DNA from: a bacterium UBP14_UBA6098
GTDB taxonomy: Bacteria > UBP14 > UBA6098
DNA length: 63,443 nucleotides
Assembly (NCBI GenBank): GCA_002428525.1
Contig: DIWU01000035.1
Location: 1 to 63,443, forward strand
Direction: 5' to 3'
Part shown: positions 48,283 through 56,415 of the stretch, piece by piece
Position numbering within the stretch: the first letter of the stretch is position 1
Layout: each line of letters begins with the position of its first letter
Notes under the pieces: generated by a model
What the model was told of the DNA's origin: nothing
The model's database searches: none
The model's input: only the letters and a program-made list of their open reading frames with translations
Made by a program: the position numbers and the translations under genes

Positions 48283-51200
48283 TTAGGGTGTTTCGACGCG
48301 ACCGTCAAAATCGAGTGCGAGGTCGGCGAGTTTGAGGGAGATCGCCTTCGAGACTCCTCTTTCCTGCATTGTGATGCCATAGAGGTAGTCGGTGGCCTCC
48401 ATAGTCCGCTTGTTGTGGGTAATCAAAATGAACTGGGTTTCGTCCGAGAAGCGGCGTATGAGGCGCAGGAAGCGGTTGACATTGGCGTCGTCGAGCGGGG
48501 CATCGACCTCGTCGAGCATACAGAAGGGGCTTGGCTTGACCTTATATAGCCCGAAAAGCAGGGACAGGGCGCAGAGCGCCTTCTCGCCGGCCGAGAGCTG
48601 ATCGATGGATAGGAAGCGTTTGCCGCGGGGGCGCGCGGCGATCTCGATATCGGCTTCGAGGATATCGACTCCCTCCTCGAGCTTGAGGTCGGCCTCGCCG
48701 CCTTCGAAAAGCTCGGTGAAAAGCTGGCGGAAATTGAGCCTCGTCTTTTCGAAGGTCTGCATAAACTCTTCGCGCGCGAGGTTGTCGAGTTTTCGGATAG
48801 TTTTTTTAAGCTCCCTGCTTGCTTCGAGCAAATCCTCGCGTTGCGAGGTCATGAATTCGAGCCTCGCTTGTTCCTCGTTGAATTTTACCTCGGATTCGGG
48901 ATCGACGCCGCCGAATTCCGCGATGCGCTGTTTGAGTTTGTCGAGCTGGTCTTTAGCCCTTTGTTCTTCGAGGTCGGAAAGCCCCTCTTCGCCCTCGACC
49001 TCGTCGATATCGACGGAGAACTCGTTCTGAAGGTTCTTCTTGATCCAACCGCCCTGAAGCTCGAGATCGTGTTTGAGAAGGGATTTCTCGAGGACTATCT
49101 TTTCGAGGGCGGCGTGGCTGTTCGCGGCTTCGCGAATAGCGCCGTCCAATTTTCGGAGGGCCTCTCCGGCCTCGAGTGCGTCTTGCATCGCCTCGTGGAG
49201 CTCCTTCTCGGCCGAGTTTTTCTGTATGAAAAGCTCTTGAATCCTGTCTCCGAAGCCGGCCTGATCGGCGCGGCTCGCCTCGAGCTCGGCCTGAAGCTCG
49301 ACCGCCCGTTTTTCGGCGCGGGCGAGTTCGTCGAGGGCCTCTTTGCGTTGGAGTTCCATGCGCGAGAAATCGCGTTCGATATTCTCGATCTCGCCCCTCT
49401 GGCGGATGAACTCCATCTGGCGCGAGGTCGCTTCCTTGCTTCGTTCGCGGACAAGGGCCTCGGCGCGCTCTTGCGCTTCGAGCGAAAGGTTGAGTTTCTC
49501 GCGATGTGAGATGAGGGTTTTTTCGAGCTCGGCGGAGGCGTTTTTCAACTCGTCGAGCGAGGCTATAGCACTTTGGCGCTGGGCCTCGAGGGCCTCGGCG
49601 TTGGCGGCGAAATTCTCGAGCGCGCCCTCGAGCGATCGAATCTCGAACTCGGCCTCGCGATGGGCCTTTTCGGCTTCGCGGAAGGCCTTTTCGGTCTCGA
49701 CGAGGGCGATACGGGCGTTGTCGAGGGCTTGCTTCGACTCGGTTTCCTTCGCGAGGATCGCTGTATAGCGCTCGCGCGCGGATTTCTCGGCCTTTTCCAG
49801 CTCCGCTATCTCGCCGCGAAGGGACTTCAGCTCCGAAGAGCGGGTCACCGGCGAGGCCGCGGGTTTGCCAATCTTGCGAATCCCCGGCGAACGGAGGTAG
49901 TCGCCCTCCTTCGAGACGAATTTTTCCGAGGATTCATCGGTATTGAAGCCCTCGAGAAGCGCGAGGAGCCGTTTCGAGGTATCCTCGGCGGAATTTGGTA
50001 GTTCATCCAAAACAACGAGGGTAGCTGAGGCCTTCGCTTCGGAGAGGATTCGAGCGCATATCTCCGCCGAGGTTGCATTTGGAACGAGCCAAGCCCTCGA
50101 TAAATCGGCTAAAACGAGGTCGATCGCCGGTGCGGGGATATTGTTTGTGTCGAAGAATTCCGCGATCTTGCCGAGCGCGCCGCCCTGTTCGGCAAGACGT
50201 TGGCGAACCGACTTGTCGAGTTCACCGCGTTCGAGGGCGTCTTGAAGGGCGCCGAGTTTGGCGCGAAGTCCCGCAATTTGCGCGGAGAGGACGCCTATTT
50301 TGTCGGAGGCCTCGGTTTTCTCCGTCCGAACGGACTCGAGTGTTCGCTCTGAGTTATCGAAGGTTGCCTTCGCTTCGGCGGTTTTCCTCTGGCGCGACTC
50401 GAGATCTTTTGCCGAAAGGGCGAACGCGGTTTGTTTCGCCTCGAGGCCGGCCATTGCTTCGGTGCGCCGATTGCTAAGTTCCTCGATCTGTGCGGAAAGC
50501 ATCTCGATATTCGACCTTGTCGAATCTATATTTGCTGAGGCACGCACCGCGGCGGTTTCCGAATCGGTCAGCTTGCGGCGGTTTTCGGCGACCTCTTTGC
50601 GAAGCGCGGCCAAATCCCGCTCGGCCTGAGAGAGGCGGTCGGCCACCTCGTCGGCGTTGACTTTAAGCCCTTCCAGTTCGGCCTTCTTGGTTTCGAGGGA
50701 TTTCGAAGCGTTATCGAGCTGGGCGGTGAGGTCTTTCGCGCGAGCGCTTTGAGTTTCCGCGACCACTTTCGAGGTCGTAATACCGCTCTGGGCGTTTAAA
50801 ATTCGTTCCTCGAGGACGGCGTGTTCCTTTTCCGCCGAGGCAATCTGCGATTCGATCTTACGGAGCGCTTCGGCGAGTTTGGAGGATTTGGCCTCCTTTT
50901 CGTCGCGGTCAACCGAGGAGGTCTGTCTTCGGGTTTCGAGCTCCGTTTTCTTCGCGTGAACGAGGGCGGTTTCCTCCTCTTTCTGGGAAAGCTCCTTTGC
51001 GGCCGCGGTCAGCGAGGCGCGGATTCGGCCGTATTCGTTGAAGGCGATTCGCACCGCCAAGCCCGAGGCGCGGTCCTTGAGGCGCTTGAGGTCTTGCGCG
51101 CGGCGCATCTGCCGCTTGAGGAAGGCGACATTTTTATCGACCTCGGAGATTATATCCCCGAGCCGCGCGAGGTCGTCCTCGGTCGATTTCAGCTTGAACT

Positions 51201-51738
51201 CGGAGGCGCGCCGGTCGAGTTTGTATTTCATAATGCCGGCCGCCTCTTCGAAAAGCGCTCTGCGGTCGTCCTTACGGCCGGAGAGGATTCGCTGGATCAT
51301 CGACTGTTCGATGAGGGCGTAAACCGAGCTCCCGATTCCGGTTCCCATGAGGATGGACTGTATGTCCTTGAGGCGCACCTGACGGCCGTTGACGAGATAC
51401 TCCGAGTCGCCGGAGCGGAAGAACCTGCGCCCGATGACGACGGTATCCTCCATGGGGTCGTAGGGCAAAAGACCCTTGCAATCCTTGAGCTTCAGCTGAA
51501 CCTCGGCCATGCTCATCGGCTTCTGTTCGCGCGTGCCCTTGAAGATCACATCCTGCATCGTGTTCGAGCGGAGGGATTTAACCTTCTGCTCGCCGATGAC
51601 CCAGCGGATTGCGTCGAGGATATTCGTCTTGCCGCAACCGTTCGGCCCGACGACCGCGGAAAGCCCGGGGCTGAAAGACAGCTCGGTTTTCTTCGCGAAG
51701 CTTTTAAAACCGTATATAGTGAGCTTTGCGAGGAACAT
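48283..51738 (-). CDS. smc: Chromosome segregation ATPase SMC
   Basis: 1151 aa. N-terminal Walker A GPNGCGKTNILDAIRW (about 32-47), long coiled-coil arms broken by a hinge (about 505-640), and the C-terminal head with signature LSAGEKALCALSLLF and Walker B CMLDEVDAPLDDAN. The protein is slightly shorter than the usual 1170-1190 aa, and the hinge lacks the Gly-rich pairs I would expect, so it may be reduced. SMC with ScpAB organises and segregates the chromosome. It starts one base after the PHP gene stop. Confidence 0.93.
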   Translation of the reverse strand: MFLAKLTIYGFKSFAKKTELSFSPGLSAVVGPNGCGKTNILDAIRWVIGEQKVKSLRSNTMQDVIFKGTREQKPMSMAEVQLKLKDCKGLLPYDPMEDTVVIGRRFFRSGDSEYLVNGRQVRLKDIQSILMGTGIGSSVYALIEQSMIQRILSGRKDDRRALFEEAAGIMKYKLDRRASEFKLKSTEDDLARLGDIISEVDKNVAFLKRQMRRAQDLKRLKDRASGLAVRIAFNEYGRIRASLTAAAKELSQKEEETALVHAKKTELETRRQTSSVDRDEKEAKSSKLAEALRKIESQIASAEKEHAVLEERILNAQSGITTSKVVAETQSARAKDLTAQLDNASKSLETKKAELEGLKVNADEVADRLSQAERDLAALRKEVAENRRKLTDSETAAVRASANIDSTRSNIEMLSAQIEELSNRRTEAMAGLEAKQTAFALSAKDLESRQRKTAEAKATFDNSERTLESVRTEKTEASDKIGVLSAQIAGLRAKLGALQDALERGELDKSVRQRLAEQGGALGKIAEFFDTNNIPAPAIDLVLADLSRAWLVPNATSAEICARILSEAKASATLVVLDELPNSAEDTSKRLLALLEGFNTDESSEKFVSKEGDYLRSPGIRKIGKPAASPVTRSSELKSLRGEIAELEKAEKSARERYTAILAKETESKQALDNARIALVETEKAFREAEKAHREAEFEIRSLEGALENFAANAEALEAQRQSAIASLDELKNASAELEKTLISHREKLNLSLEAQERAEALVRERSKEATSRQMEFIRQRGEIENIERDFSRMELQRKEALDELARAEKRAVELQAELEASRADQAGFGDRIQELFIQKNSAEKELHEAMQDALEAGEALRKLDGAIREAANSHAALEKIVLEKSLLKHDLELQGGWIKKNLQNEFSVDIDEVEGEEGLSDLEEQRAKDQLDKLKQRIAEFGGVDPESEVKFNEEQARLEFMTSQREDLLEASRELKKTIRKLDNLAREEFMQTFEKTRLNFRQLFTELFEGGEADLKLEEGVDILEADIEIAARPRGKRFLSIDQLSAGEKALCALSLLFGLYKVKPSPFCMLDEVDAPLDDANVNRFLRLIRRFSDETQFILITHNKRTMEATDYLYGITMQERGVSKAISLKLADLALDFDGRVETP

Positions 51739-53052
51739 CTATTGGCCGCTCTTTTCGGTCTTTTGGGATCGGGGTCGGCGCCATCTTCTCGAATCGCTCG
51801 GATGCTTTTGTTGGCCTTGCTCGCCCTTGTTTTGGGGCTTTGGGGGCGGAGCGGTCTGTTGAGGCTTGTTCGCCGCTTTCGGATGGCGGTTAGAGTCGTT
51901 CGGGGCAAGCCTTCGCGGTTCGTGGCCGGAGTGTTCCTTCTGCGGCCCTTTGGGATGTTCGACTTCCCGCCCGCCCTCGAATCTTTGCGGGCGCTCCGGT
52001 TCCCTCTGTCTCGAGGGGAAGATTTTGATATGATTCGAGTAAATCCAGCCCTTTTCGCCTTTGAGGACTTCGACTCGATAGGCGCCATCGCCGGCGATTG
52101 GGAACTCCGCGGAGGTTCCCTCGGTCTCGGCAACGACTCGGCCTTTGCAGATTAGCTTGATCTTTCCGGGTTCCGGTAGTTCGACTCTGAAGACAATGCT
52201 CGGGTGGAAGCTCATCGATTCGCCCATGAGGGCAAACTGCCTCCTCGATTCGCACCAGAAGCGGAATCCGCGGGCGTTGCCCCAGCGGTAGTTCGAGATG
52301 AAGGCGTTCGCCTGCCTCAGCGCGCCGAGGAAGATCTCCTTCGATTTACGAAAATCCTCGATAGGAAGCGGTGTTTCAGTCAGGACATGAGTCCTGATCG
52401 CTTGGAGCTGAATCTTATATGGAAATAGCGTCAGGCGGAAAGGCCCCCACCGGTAGGGCGCGGCGTGGGCGTCGAGGGAGCCTATGCCGACAACGCGCCG
52501 CCTCTCCGCGGCCTCATCCCAACGGGCGAGGGTTTTCGGCGAGGGTGTCCCGATAATGCTTCGAGGGTGAAGGAACGATTTCAGCCTCGAGTTCTTGTCG
52601 AGGCCCTCGAGCCATGCCGACATATGGTTCCAAATCTCGATTCCGTCGAAGACATCGATCCCCCAAGCCGTCCATGGGTAGGCGCGCGCCTCGGGCATCT
52701 TTCGGACCTCATCCGGATGGGCGATGAAGCCCAAGCCGTGGGCCTCGCGCACACTTCGGACATACTCGGGGGCGGATAGCTCGGCCGGAAGGACCTCGTC
52801 AAGGCCGAAGGCGAGATAGTGGTTCTCGTTCTTCTTGTCTTGAATCTCATAGCCGACGATCGAAAGGAGCCGGCCGTGCCAGCCCTCGCAATTGCGGTGG
52901 GCCATGGTCATATGATCTGTGAAAAGCAGAAAATCGAGGTGATAGCTGTCGGCGATTCGGATTATCTCATTATGGCTTTTACTACCATCGGAATCCTTCG
53001 TATGTATATGCACTGCACCGACATATTCAAACAGTTCTGGAGGTTTTGGCAT
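51739..53052 (-). CDS. PHP-domain protein with basic Pro/Gln-rich tail
   Basis: 437 aa. PHP (polymerase and histidinol phosphatase) metal-site motifs: AVHIHTKDSDG (about 13-23), FTDHMTMAH, HPDEVR, and GSLDAHA near residue 195. A beta-sandwich-like region follows (about 285-350), then a low-complexity tail (about 350-437) rich in Arg, Lys, Pro, Gln and Glu. Probably a metal-dependent phosphoesterase of unknown substrate. The tail is unusual for the family. Between coaX (26-nt overlap) and smc (adjacent). Confidence 0.8.
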   Translation of the reverse strand: MPKPPELFEYVGAVHIHTKDSDGSKSHNEIIRIADSYHLDFLLFTDHMTMAHRNCEGWHGRLLSIVGYEIQDKKNENHYLAFGLDEVLPAELSAPEYVRSVREAHGLGFIAHPDEVRKMPEARAYPWTAWGIDVFDGIEIWNHMSAWLEGLDKNSRLKSFLHPRSIIGTPSPKTLARWDEAAERRRVVGIGSLDAHAAPYRWGPFRLTLFPYKIQLQAIRTHVLTETPLPIEDFRKSKEIFLGALRQANAFISNYRWGNARGFRFWCESRRQFALMGESMSFHPSIVFRVELPEPGKIKLICKGRVVAETEGTSAEFPIAGDGAYRVEVLKGEKGWIYSNHIKIFPSRQREPERPQRFEGGREVEHPKGPQKEHSGHEPRRLAPNDSNRHPKAANKPQQTAPPPKPQNKGEQGQQKHPSDSRRWRRPRSQKTEKSGQ

Positions 53053-53818
53053 TTATTTTATTTCCATTATTGAAGGTCCATATTGCGGCAAGCCCGATCA
53101 GGACAATATCGGGATCGACCATATGCGGCACGGAAAGTTCCGGCGCGATCCATGCGGCGGATGCCCCTGTAAGAAGCAGGAAGGGGTTTTCACCGCCGGC
53201 CTCGCCATAGGACTTATAGAGATGTTCGATCGCTCCGACCACCGAGGATCTGACGCCCACCAACATGCAGTCCTCGGTGCAGACTCCGATCTTGGAGTCG
53301 ATAGGGCGGTAGCCGATTTTCTGAAGTCCGGCGGTTCCGTTCGCGAGGCTGTCGAATGCGAGTTCGTCGCCGGGGAATATCGCCCCGCCGAGGAATGTGC
53401 CGTTCTGAGTGACGAGGTCCGCAGTCACAGCAGTTCCGGCATCTACGATCATGATAGTCCGCTTCAAGGCTTTGCCATAAATGTGAAATGCTCCGACAGC
53501 CGCGGCCAGTCTATCCGGCCCGAGGCTCGATTTCGGGCGATATTCTACTGTGAGCCCGCAGGGCGTTTCGCCGTTGACGACGAGCGGCGAGAACTCGTGA
53601 AGGCTTTCGCAGATTATCCTCGCGGCTTGCGGGACGGAGGAGCCGAGGGAAATTCCGTTAACCCTCGGGTCGCGGGCGATCTTTTCGACCACCGCGGAGT
53701 TCTTCGGGATTTCCGCGGTCGGGAAATGAAGCCTGTGAACTATCTCGTCTTCGACCGAGACAATCGCGAGTTTCGCCCGCCTGTTGCCTATATCTATGGC
53801 CAATGTCGCCATATGCAC
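53027..53818 (-). CDS. coaX: Type III pantothenate kinase
   Basis: 263 aa, ASKHA fold. N-terminal LAIDIGNRRAKLAIV, central GPDRLAAAVGA and DAGTAVTADLV, and GAIFPGDELAFDSLANGTAGL match CoaX. It phosphorylates pantothenate, the first step to CoA, usually needs a monovalent cation and is insensitive to CoA feedback. Alternative start at Met3. First gene of the coaX-PHP-smc-lepA operon. PanD for beta-alanine is at 20.2 kb. Confidence 0.9.
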   Translation of the reverse strand: MHMATLAIDIGNRRAKLAIVSVEDEIVHRLHFPTAEIPKNSAVVEKIARDPRVNGISLGSSVPQAARIICESLHEFSPLVVNGETPCGLTVEYRPKSSLGPDRLAAAVGAFHIYGKALKRTIMIVDAGTAVTADLVTQNGTFLGGAIFPGDELAFDSLANGTAGLQKIGYRPIDSKIGVCTEDCMLVGVRSSVVGAIEHLYKSYGEAGGENPFLLLTGASAAWIAPELSVPHMVDPDIVLIGLAAIWTFNNGNKINAKTSRTV

Positions 53819-53895
53819 CTCGACCGGAACGCGCCGATTCCGGCCGTTGAAACATTAGCGCCGGCGCGTCGCTTGGTTATTTATTATACCGATTC

Positions 53896-53924
53896 ATATT
53901 AATTAATCAATATCTATAAGTCAA
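53896..53924 (-). promoter_or_regulatory. Promoter of the coaX-smc-lepA operon
   Basis: Minus strand: TTGACT (53919-53924), 17-nt spacer, TAATAT (53896-53901). The leader (about 70 nt) contains a hairpin CCGGAA...TTCCGG at 53824-53843. Divergent from the methyltransferase promoter. Confidence 0.55.
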
Positions 53925-53951
53925 GCCAAATACGCCGCCGTTTCAATTTCA

Positions 53952-53980
53952 TTGACCGGAGGAGGTTTTTTTCGTATAAT
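53952..53980 (+). promoter_or_regulatory. Consensus promoter of the TrmH-like gene, leaderless
   Basis: TTGACC (53952-53957), exactly 17 nt, TATAAT (53975-53980). Only six bases separate the -10 box from ATG 53987, so the transcript should begin at the start codon. The GGAGGAGG inside the spacer lies upstream of any plausible transcript start. Confidence 0.8.
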
Positions 53981-53986
53981 CGAAAC

Positions 53987-54802
53987 ATGCAACCTGCCGG
54001 AGAAAATACAATCAAGCGCCTGACCAAGATCGGCGACCGCAAGTATCAAACCCGATACGGCGAGTTTCTTGTCGAGGGGATTCGCGCGGTCGAGGAGGCA
54101 TTCAGGGCGGGGGCCGGGGTATGCGACCTCATTGTCCGCAAGGGCGACGAGCGTGTCGGCAGGATCGCGACTCTTATCGACAAGGCCGAGGAGCTTTCTG
54201 TCAATGCTTGGATTGTTTCGCTTTCTGAGATGGATAAAATATGCCGCACTACGAACAGCCAAGGCATAGCCGCCGGCGTGAAAGTCCCCTCTAAATCGAT
54301 CGGCGACCTTTTCGGCGAGATGCTACAGATTAAGTCCGGAACGATCCTTTTTATGGACGCTATTCAAGACCCCGGCAATGTCGGGACCCTGATCCGAACC
54401 GCGGAGGCCTTCGGTATCGAGGCCGCGGTGCTCGGCCCCGGTTCCGCGGGTCTTTATAACCCAAAAACCATCCGAAGCACTATGGGCGCGATTTTCCGCG
54501 TATCCGCCGCCGAAATGAACGACCGCTCCGCTCACGATACTGTCGCGAGGTTTAAAAAGGCCGGCTTCAGAATAATCGCCTCCAATATATCCGAGCGCGC
54601 GGTGCCGATCGAGCGGCTTGCCCCTCACGCAAAAAACCTCCTCATCGTCGGCTCCGAGGCCTCGGGGATTTCGCCCGAGCTTCTCCAGATCGCCGATATC
54701 GAGGTCTATATCCCGATGACCGGCCCTACCGAATCCCTCAACGCCTCGATCGCGGGGGGAATTCTGATGTTCGAGATTGGAAAGTTAGGTTATAGGTTAT
54801 AG
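53987..54802 (+). CDS. SpoU/TrmH-family RNA 2'-O-methyltransferase
   Basis: 271 aa. N-terminal L30e-like substrate-binding domain (about 1-95, KIGDRKYQTRYGEFLVEGIRAVEEA) and SPOUT knot domain: motif 1 DAIQDPGNVGTLIRTAEAFG, motif 2 LLIVGSEASGISPE, motif 3 IPMTGPTESLNASIAGGILMFE. It methylates a ribose in rRNA or tRNA; RlmB-like and TsnR-like members look alike, so the target is open. Monocistronic. Confidence 0.9.
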   Translation: MQPAGENTIKRLTKIGDRKYQTRYGEFLVEGIRAVEEAFRAGAGVCDLIVRKGDERVGRIATLIDKAEELSVNAWIVSLSEMDKICRTTNSQGIAAGVKVPSKSIGDLFGEMLQIKSGTILFMDAIQDPGNVGTLIRTAEAFGIEAAVLGPGSAGLYNPKTIRSTMGAIFRVSAAEMNDRSAHDTVARFKKAGFRIIASNISERAVPIERLAPHAKNLLIVGSEASGISPELLQIADIEVYIPMTGPTESLNASIAGGILMFEIGKLGYRL

Positions 54803-54840
54803 GTAAAGGGTAAAAGGTAAAGGGTTATGGGTATTACAGG

Positions 54841-54864
54841 AAGGCGCGGGGAGCGCCTTTTTTT
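54841..54864 (+). terminator. Terminator after the TrmH-like gene
   Basis: 7-bp stem AAGGCGC / GCGCCTT (54841-54847 with 54853-54859) with a GGGGA loop and a run of seven T; formed within a repeat unit. Confidence 0.65.
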
Positions 54865-55221
54865 GATTATAGGTTTTACTGTAGGGGCGTATTGTGGACG
54901 CCCTTTTTGTTTACAATCCCGTAGGGGAGGGCCTTGCGCCCTCCCGCTCTTCTCGTCCATAGGAACAGCCCGATTTTTAAACCCCCTTCTCAAAGGGGGC
55001 GCGAGTCCAATTCTTGTCTTCTTGGGAGAAGGATTTAGTATAGGGTAAAAAAGAGCGCACAGCCGTGCGCCCCTACGGGATGGATTCCCACCTATGCGGG
55101 AATGACTGCCAAAAAAATCCGGCGTTTACCCCGCGCCCTCGTGTAATACCTATAACCTAAAACCCAGAACCTTTTTTGGGAAGGTTATCGGTTATGGGTT
55201 ATGGGTGATAGGCATTACATG

Positions 55222-55268
55222 AAGCGCTGAAGCGCTTGGAGAGGGTGTTTCGAGGGCGCTCCCCGCGC
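55222..55268 (+). repeat. 47-bp repeat unit, copy 3
   Basis: Plus-strand copy of the unit at 42098-42144 (which is on the minus strand). Confidence 0.8.
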
Positions 55269-55417
55269 CCTCGTGTAATACCTATAACCAAAACCCAGAA
55301 CCTTTTTTGGGGGAAGGTTATCGGTTATAGGTTATGGGTGATAGGCATTACATGAAGCGCTGAAGCGCATAAAGACAGGTAAAGGGTAAAAGGTAAAGGG
55401 TAAAAGGTATTACAGGA

Positions 55418-55464
55418 AAGCGCTGAAGCGCTTGGAGAGGGTGTTTCGAGGGCGCTCCCCGCGC
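55418..55464 (+). repeat. 47-bp repeat unit, copy 4
   Basis: Plus-strand copy, 196 bp after copy 3, nearly the same spacing as between copies 1 and 2. Confidence 0.8.
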
Positions 55465-55513
55465 CCTCGTGTAATACCTATAACCTAAAACCCATAACCT
55501 ATAACCTAAACAA

Positions 55514-56158
55514 CTACCTCACAATAACCGTCTTACGGGCGGCGCTTTGCCCTTTTGGGCGAAGAAGATAGGTTCCCGAGGGAAGGGGGGCGCGCGCGAG
55601 GCTGTTTGGGTTGTCGATTACACCGAGACACCTACCCATAAGGTCGAAAAGCTCGAACTCGCCGGAATTGCTATCTATGCGGCTATTTGGCGGCGCTTCG
55701 CCGATACCGACTCCGCCTATCGAAAACTCGACAAAATGCGAGTCCTTCGGAAATGGCGACCAGCCGGTGGCGATATTCAGAACCCCCCAAAGTCGGTAGC
55801 TCGTGTCCCAAACTGCGGGGGAGATGTTCCAAGAGATTGTCTCGGCGAGGCTTTCGTTCGGGCTAAGTGTGAAACTGCCGATCACGGGAAGCGTCACGAA
55901 CGGGAATTCATCGATCTCGAGGTCGCCCTTTGTCACGCGGAAATAGCAGAAATTCAGGCTTGGCGTCTGAAAAAAGAGCGTGGAATCGGTGGAGTTTGTG
56001 ATCTGCAAATAACCCCTGAGCACCGCGGGGCGCATATAGTTATCCAAATCGGTCGCCACCTCGTATTTCAGAACAGAGAAGCTTTCGGTGGAGATGTTTG
56101 TAAAGCTTTGCCCGAACGCGATGTTTATTAAATATAAGAGAAAGACGGCCTTTTTCAT
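55514..56158 (-). CDS. Secreted protein with a type-IX-like C-terminal domain
   Basis: 214 aa. Signal peptide KKAVFLLYLINIAFG, a beta-rich body (about 25-150, for example LSPNESLAETISWNISPAVWDTSYRLWG), and a C-terminal stretch (about 165-214) with FELFDLMGRCLGVI, LPSGTYLLRPKG and a final KTVIVR. That pattern matches type IX secretion sorting or FlgD-like Ig tails common in FCB-group bacteria. It is short for a sorted protein and has no catalytic domain I recognise. Monocistronic, divergent from the aminotransferase. Confidence 0.6.
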   Translation of the reverse strand: MKKAVFLLYLINIAFGQSFTNISTESFSVLKYEVATDLDNYMRPAVLRGYLQITNSTDSTLFFQTPSLNFCYFRVTKGDLEIDEFPFVTLPVIGSFTLSPNESLAETISWNISPAVWDTSYRLWGVLNIATGWSPFPKDSHFVEFSIGGVGIGEAPPNSRIDSNSGEFELFDLMGRCLGVIDNPNSLARAPLPSGTYLLRPKGQSAARKTVIVR

Positions 56159-56174
56159 AGGTCTTGCGCCCCCA

Positions 56175-56194
56175 TTGTGAAAATTATTTCACAA
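56175..56194. promoter_or_regulatory. Inverted repeat at the promoter of the secreted-protein gene
   Basis: Perfect 8-4-8 palindrome TTGTGAAA-ATTA-TTTCACAA. It covers the expected transcript start of the minus-strand gene and so could be an operator or a 5' mRNA hairpin. Confidence 0.45.
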
Positions 56195-56199
56195 TTACA

Positions 56200-56227
56200 A
56201 ATATAAAGAATTATCGTGGCATATCAA
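56200..56227 (-). promoter_or_regulatory. Possible promoter of the secreted-protein gene
   Basis: Minus strand: TTGATA (56222-56227), 16-nt spacer, TATATT (56200-56205). Confidence 0.4.
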
Positions 56228-56415
56228 TGATTTCTTTTAATGTCGAGAAGGCAATAGAGTTAAATATCCCCGCCGCGACGGCGGTGCTCTTCTTAAAACA
56301 GGCATATGAGGGTTAGATGCTTCTATAAAATCTCCTCGATTGACCTTGACAGAACGGCCGTTTATATCTTAATTATATTACTTTTTGCTACTTAATAAAT
56401 TAATTGGAGGAAAGA

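Larger units (their letters stand above)
54803..55513. repeat. Gene-free repeat island 2
   Basis: About 0.7 kb without a gene. Contents: GGGTAAAAGGTAAAGG and GGTTATAGGTTAT tracts, GTAGGGGCG-type hairpins near 54881, 54921 and 55047, a CCCACCTATGCGGG palindrome near 55086-55099, and two 47-bp units (55222-55268, 55418-55464). Much of it is the reverse complement of the block at 42055-42464. Confidence 0.8.

Noticed and set aside
56175..56194. CRP site
   Set aside because: TGTGA and TCACA arms are separated by 8 rather than 6 bases; kept only as an unassigned palindrome.
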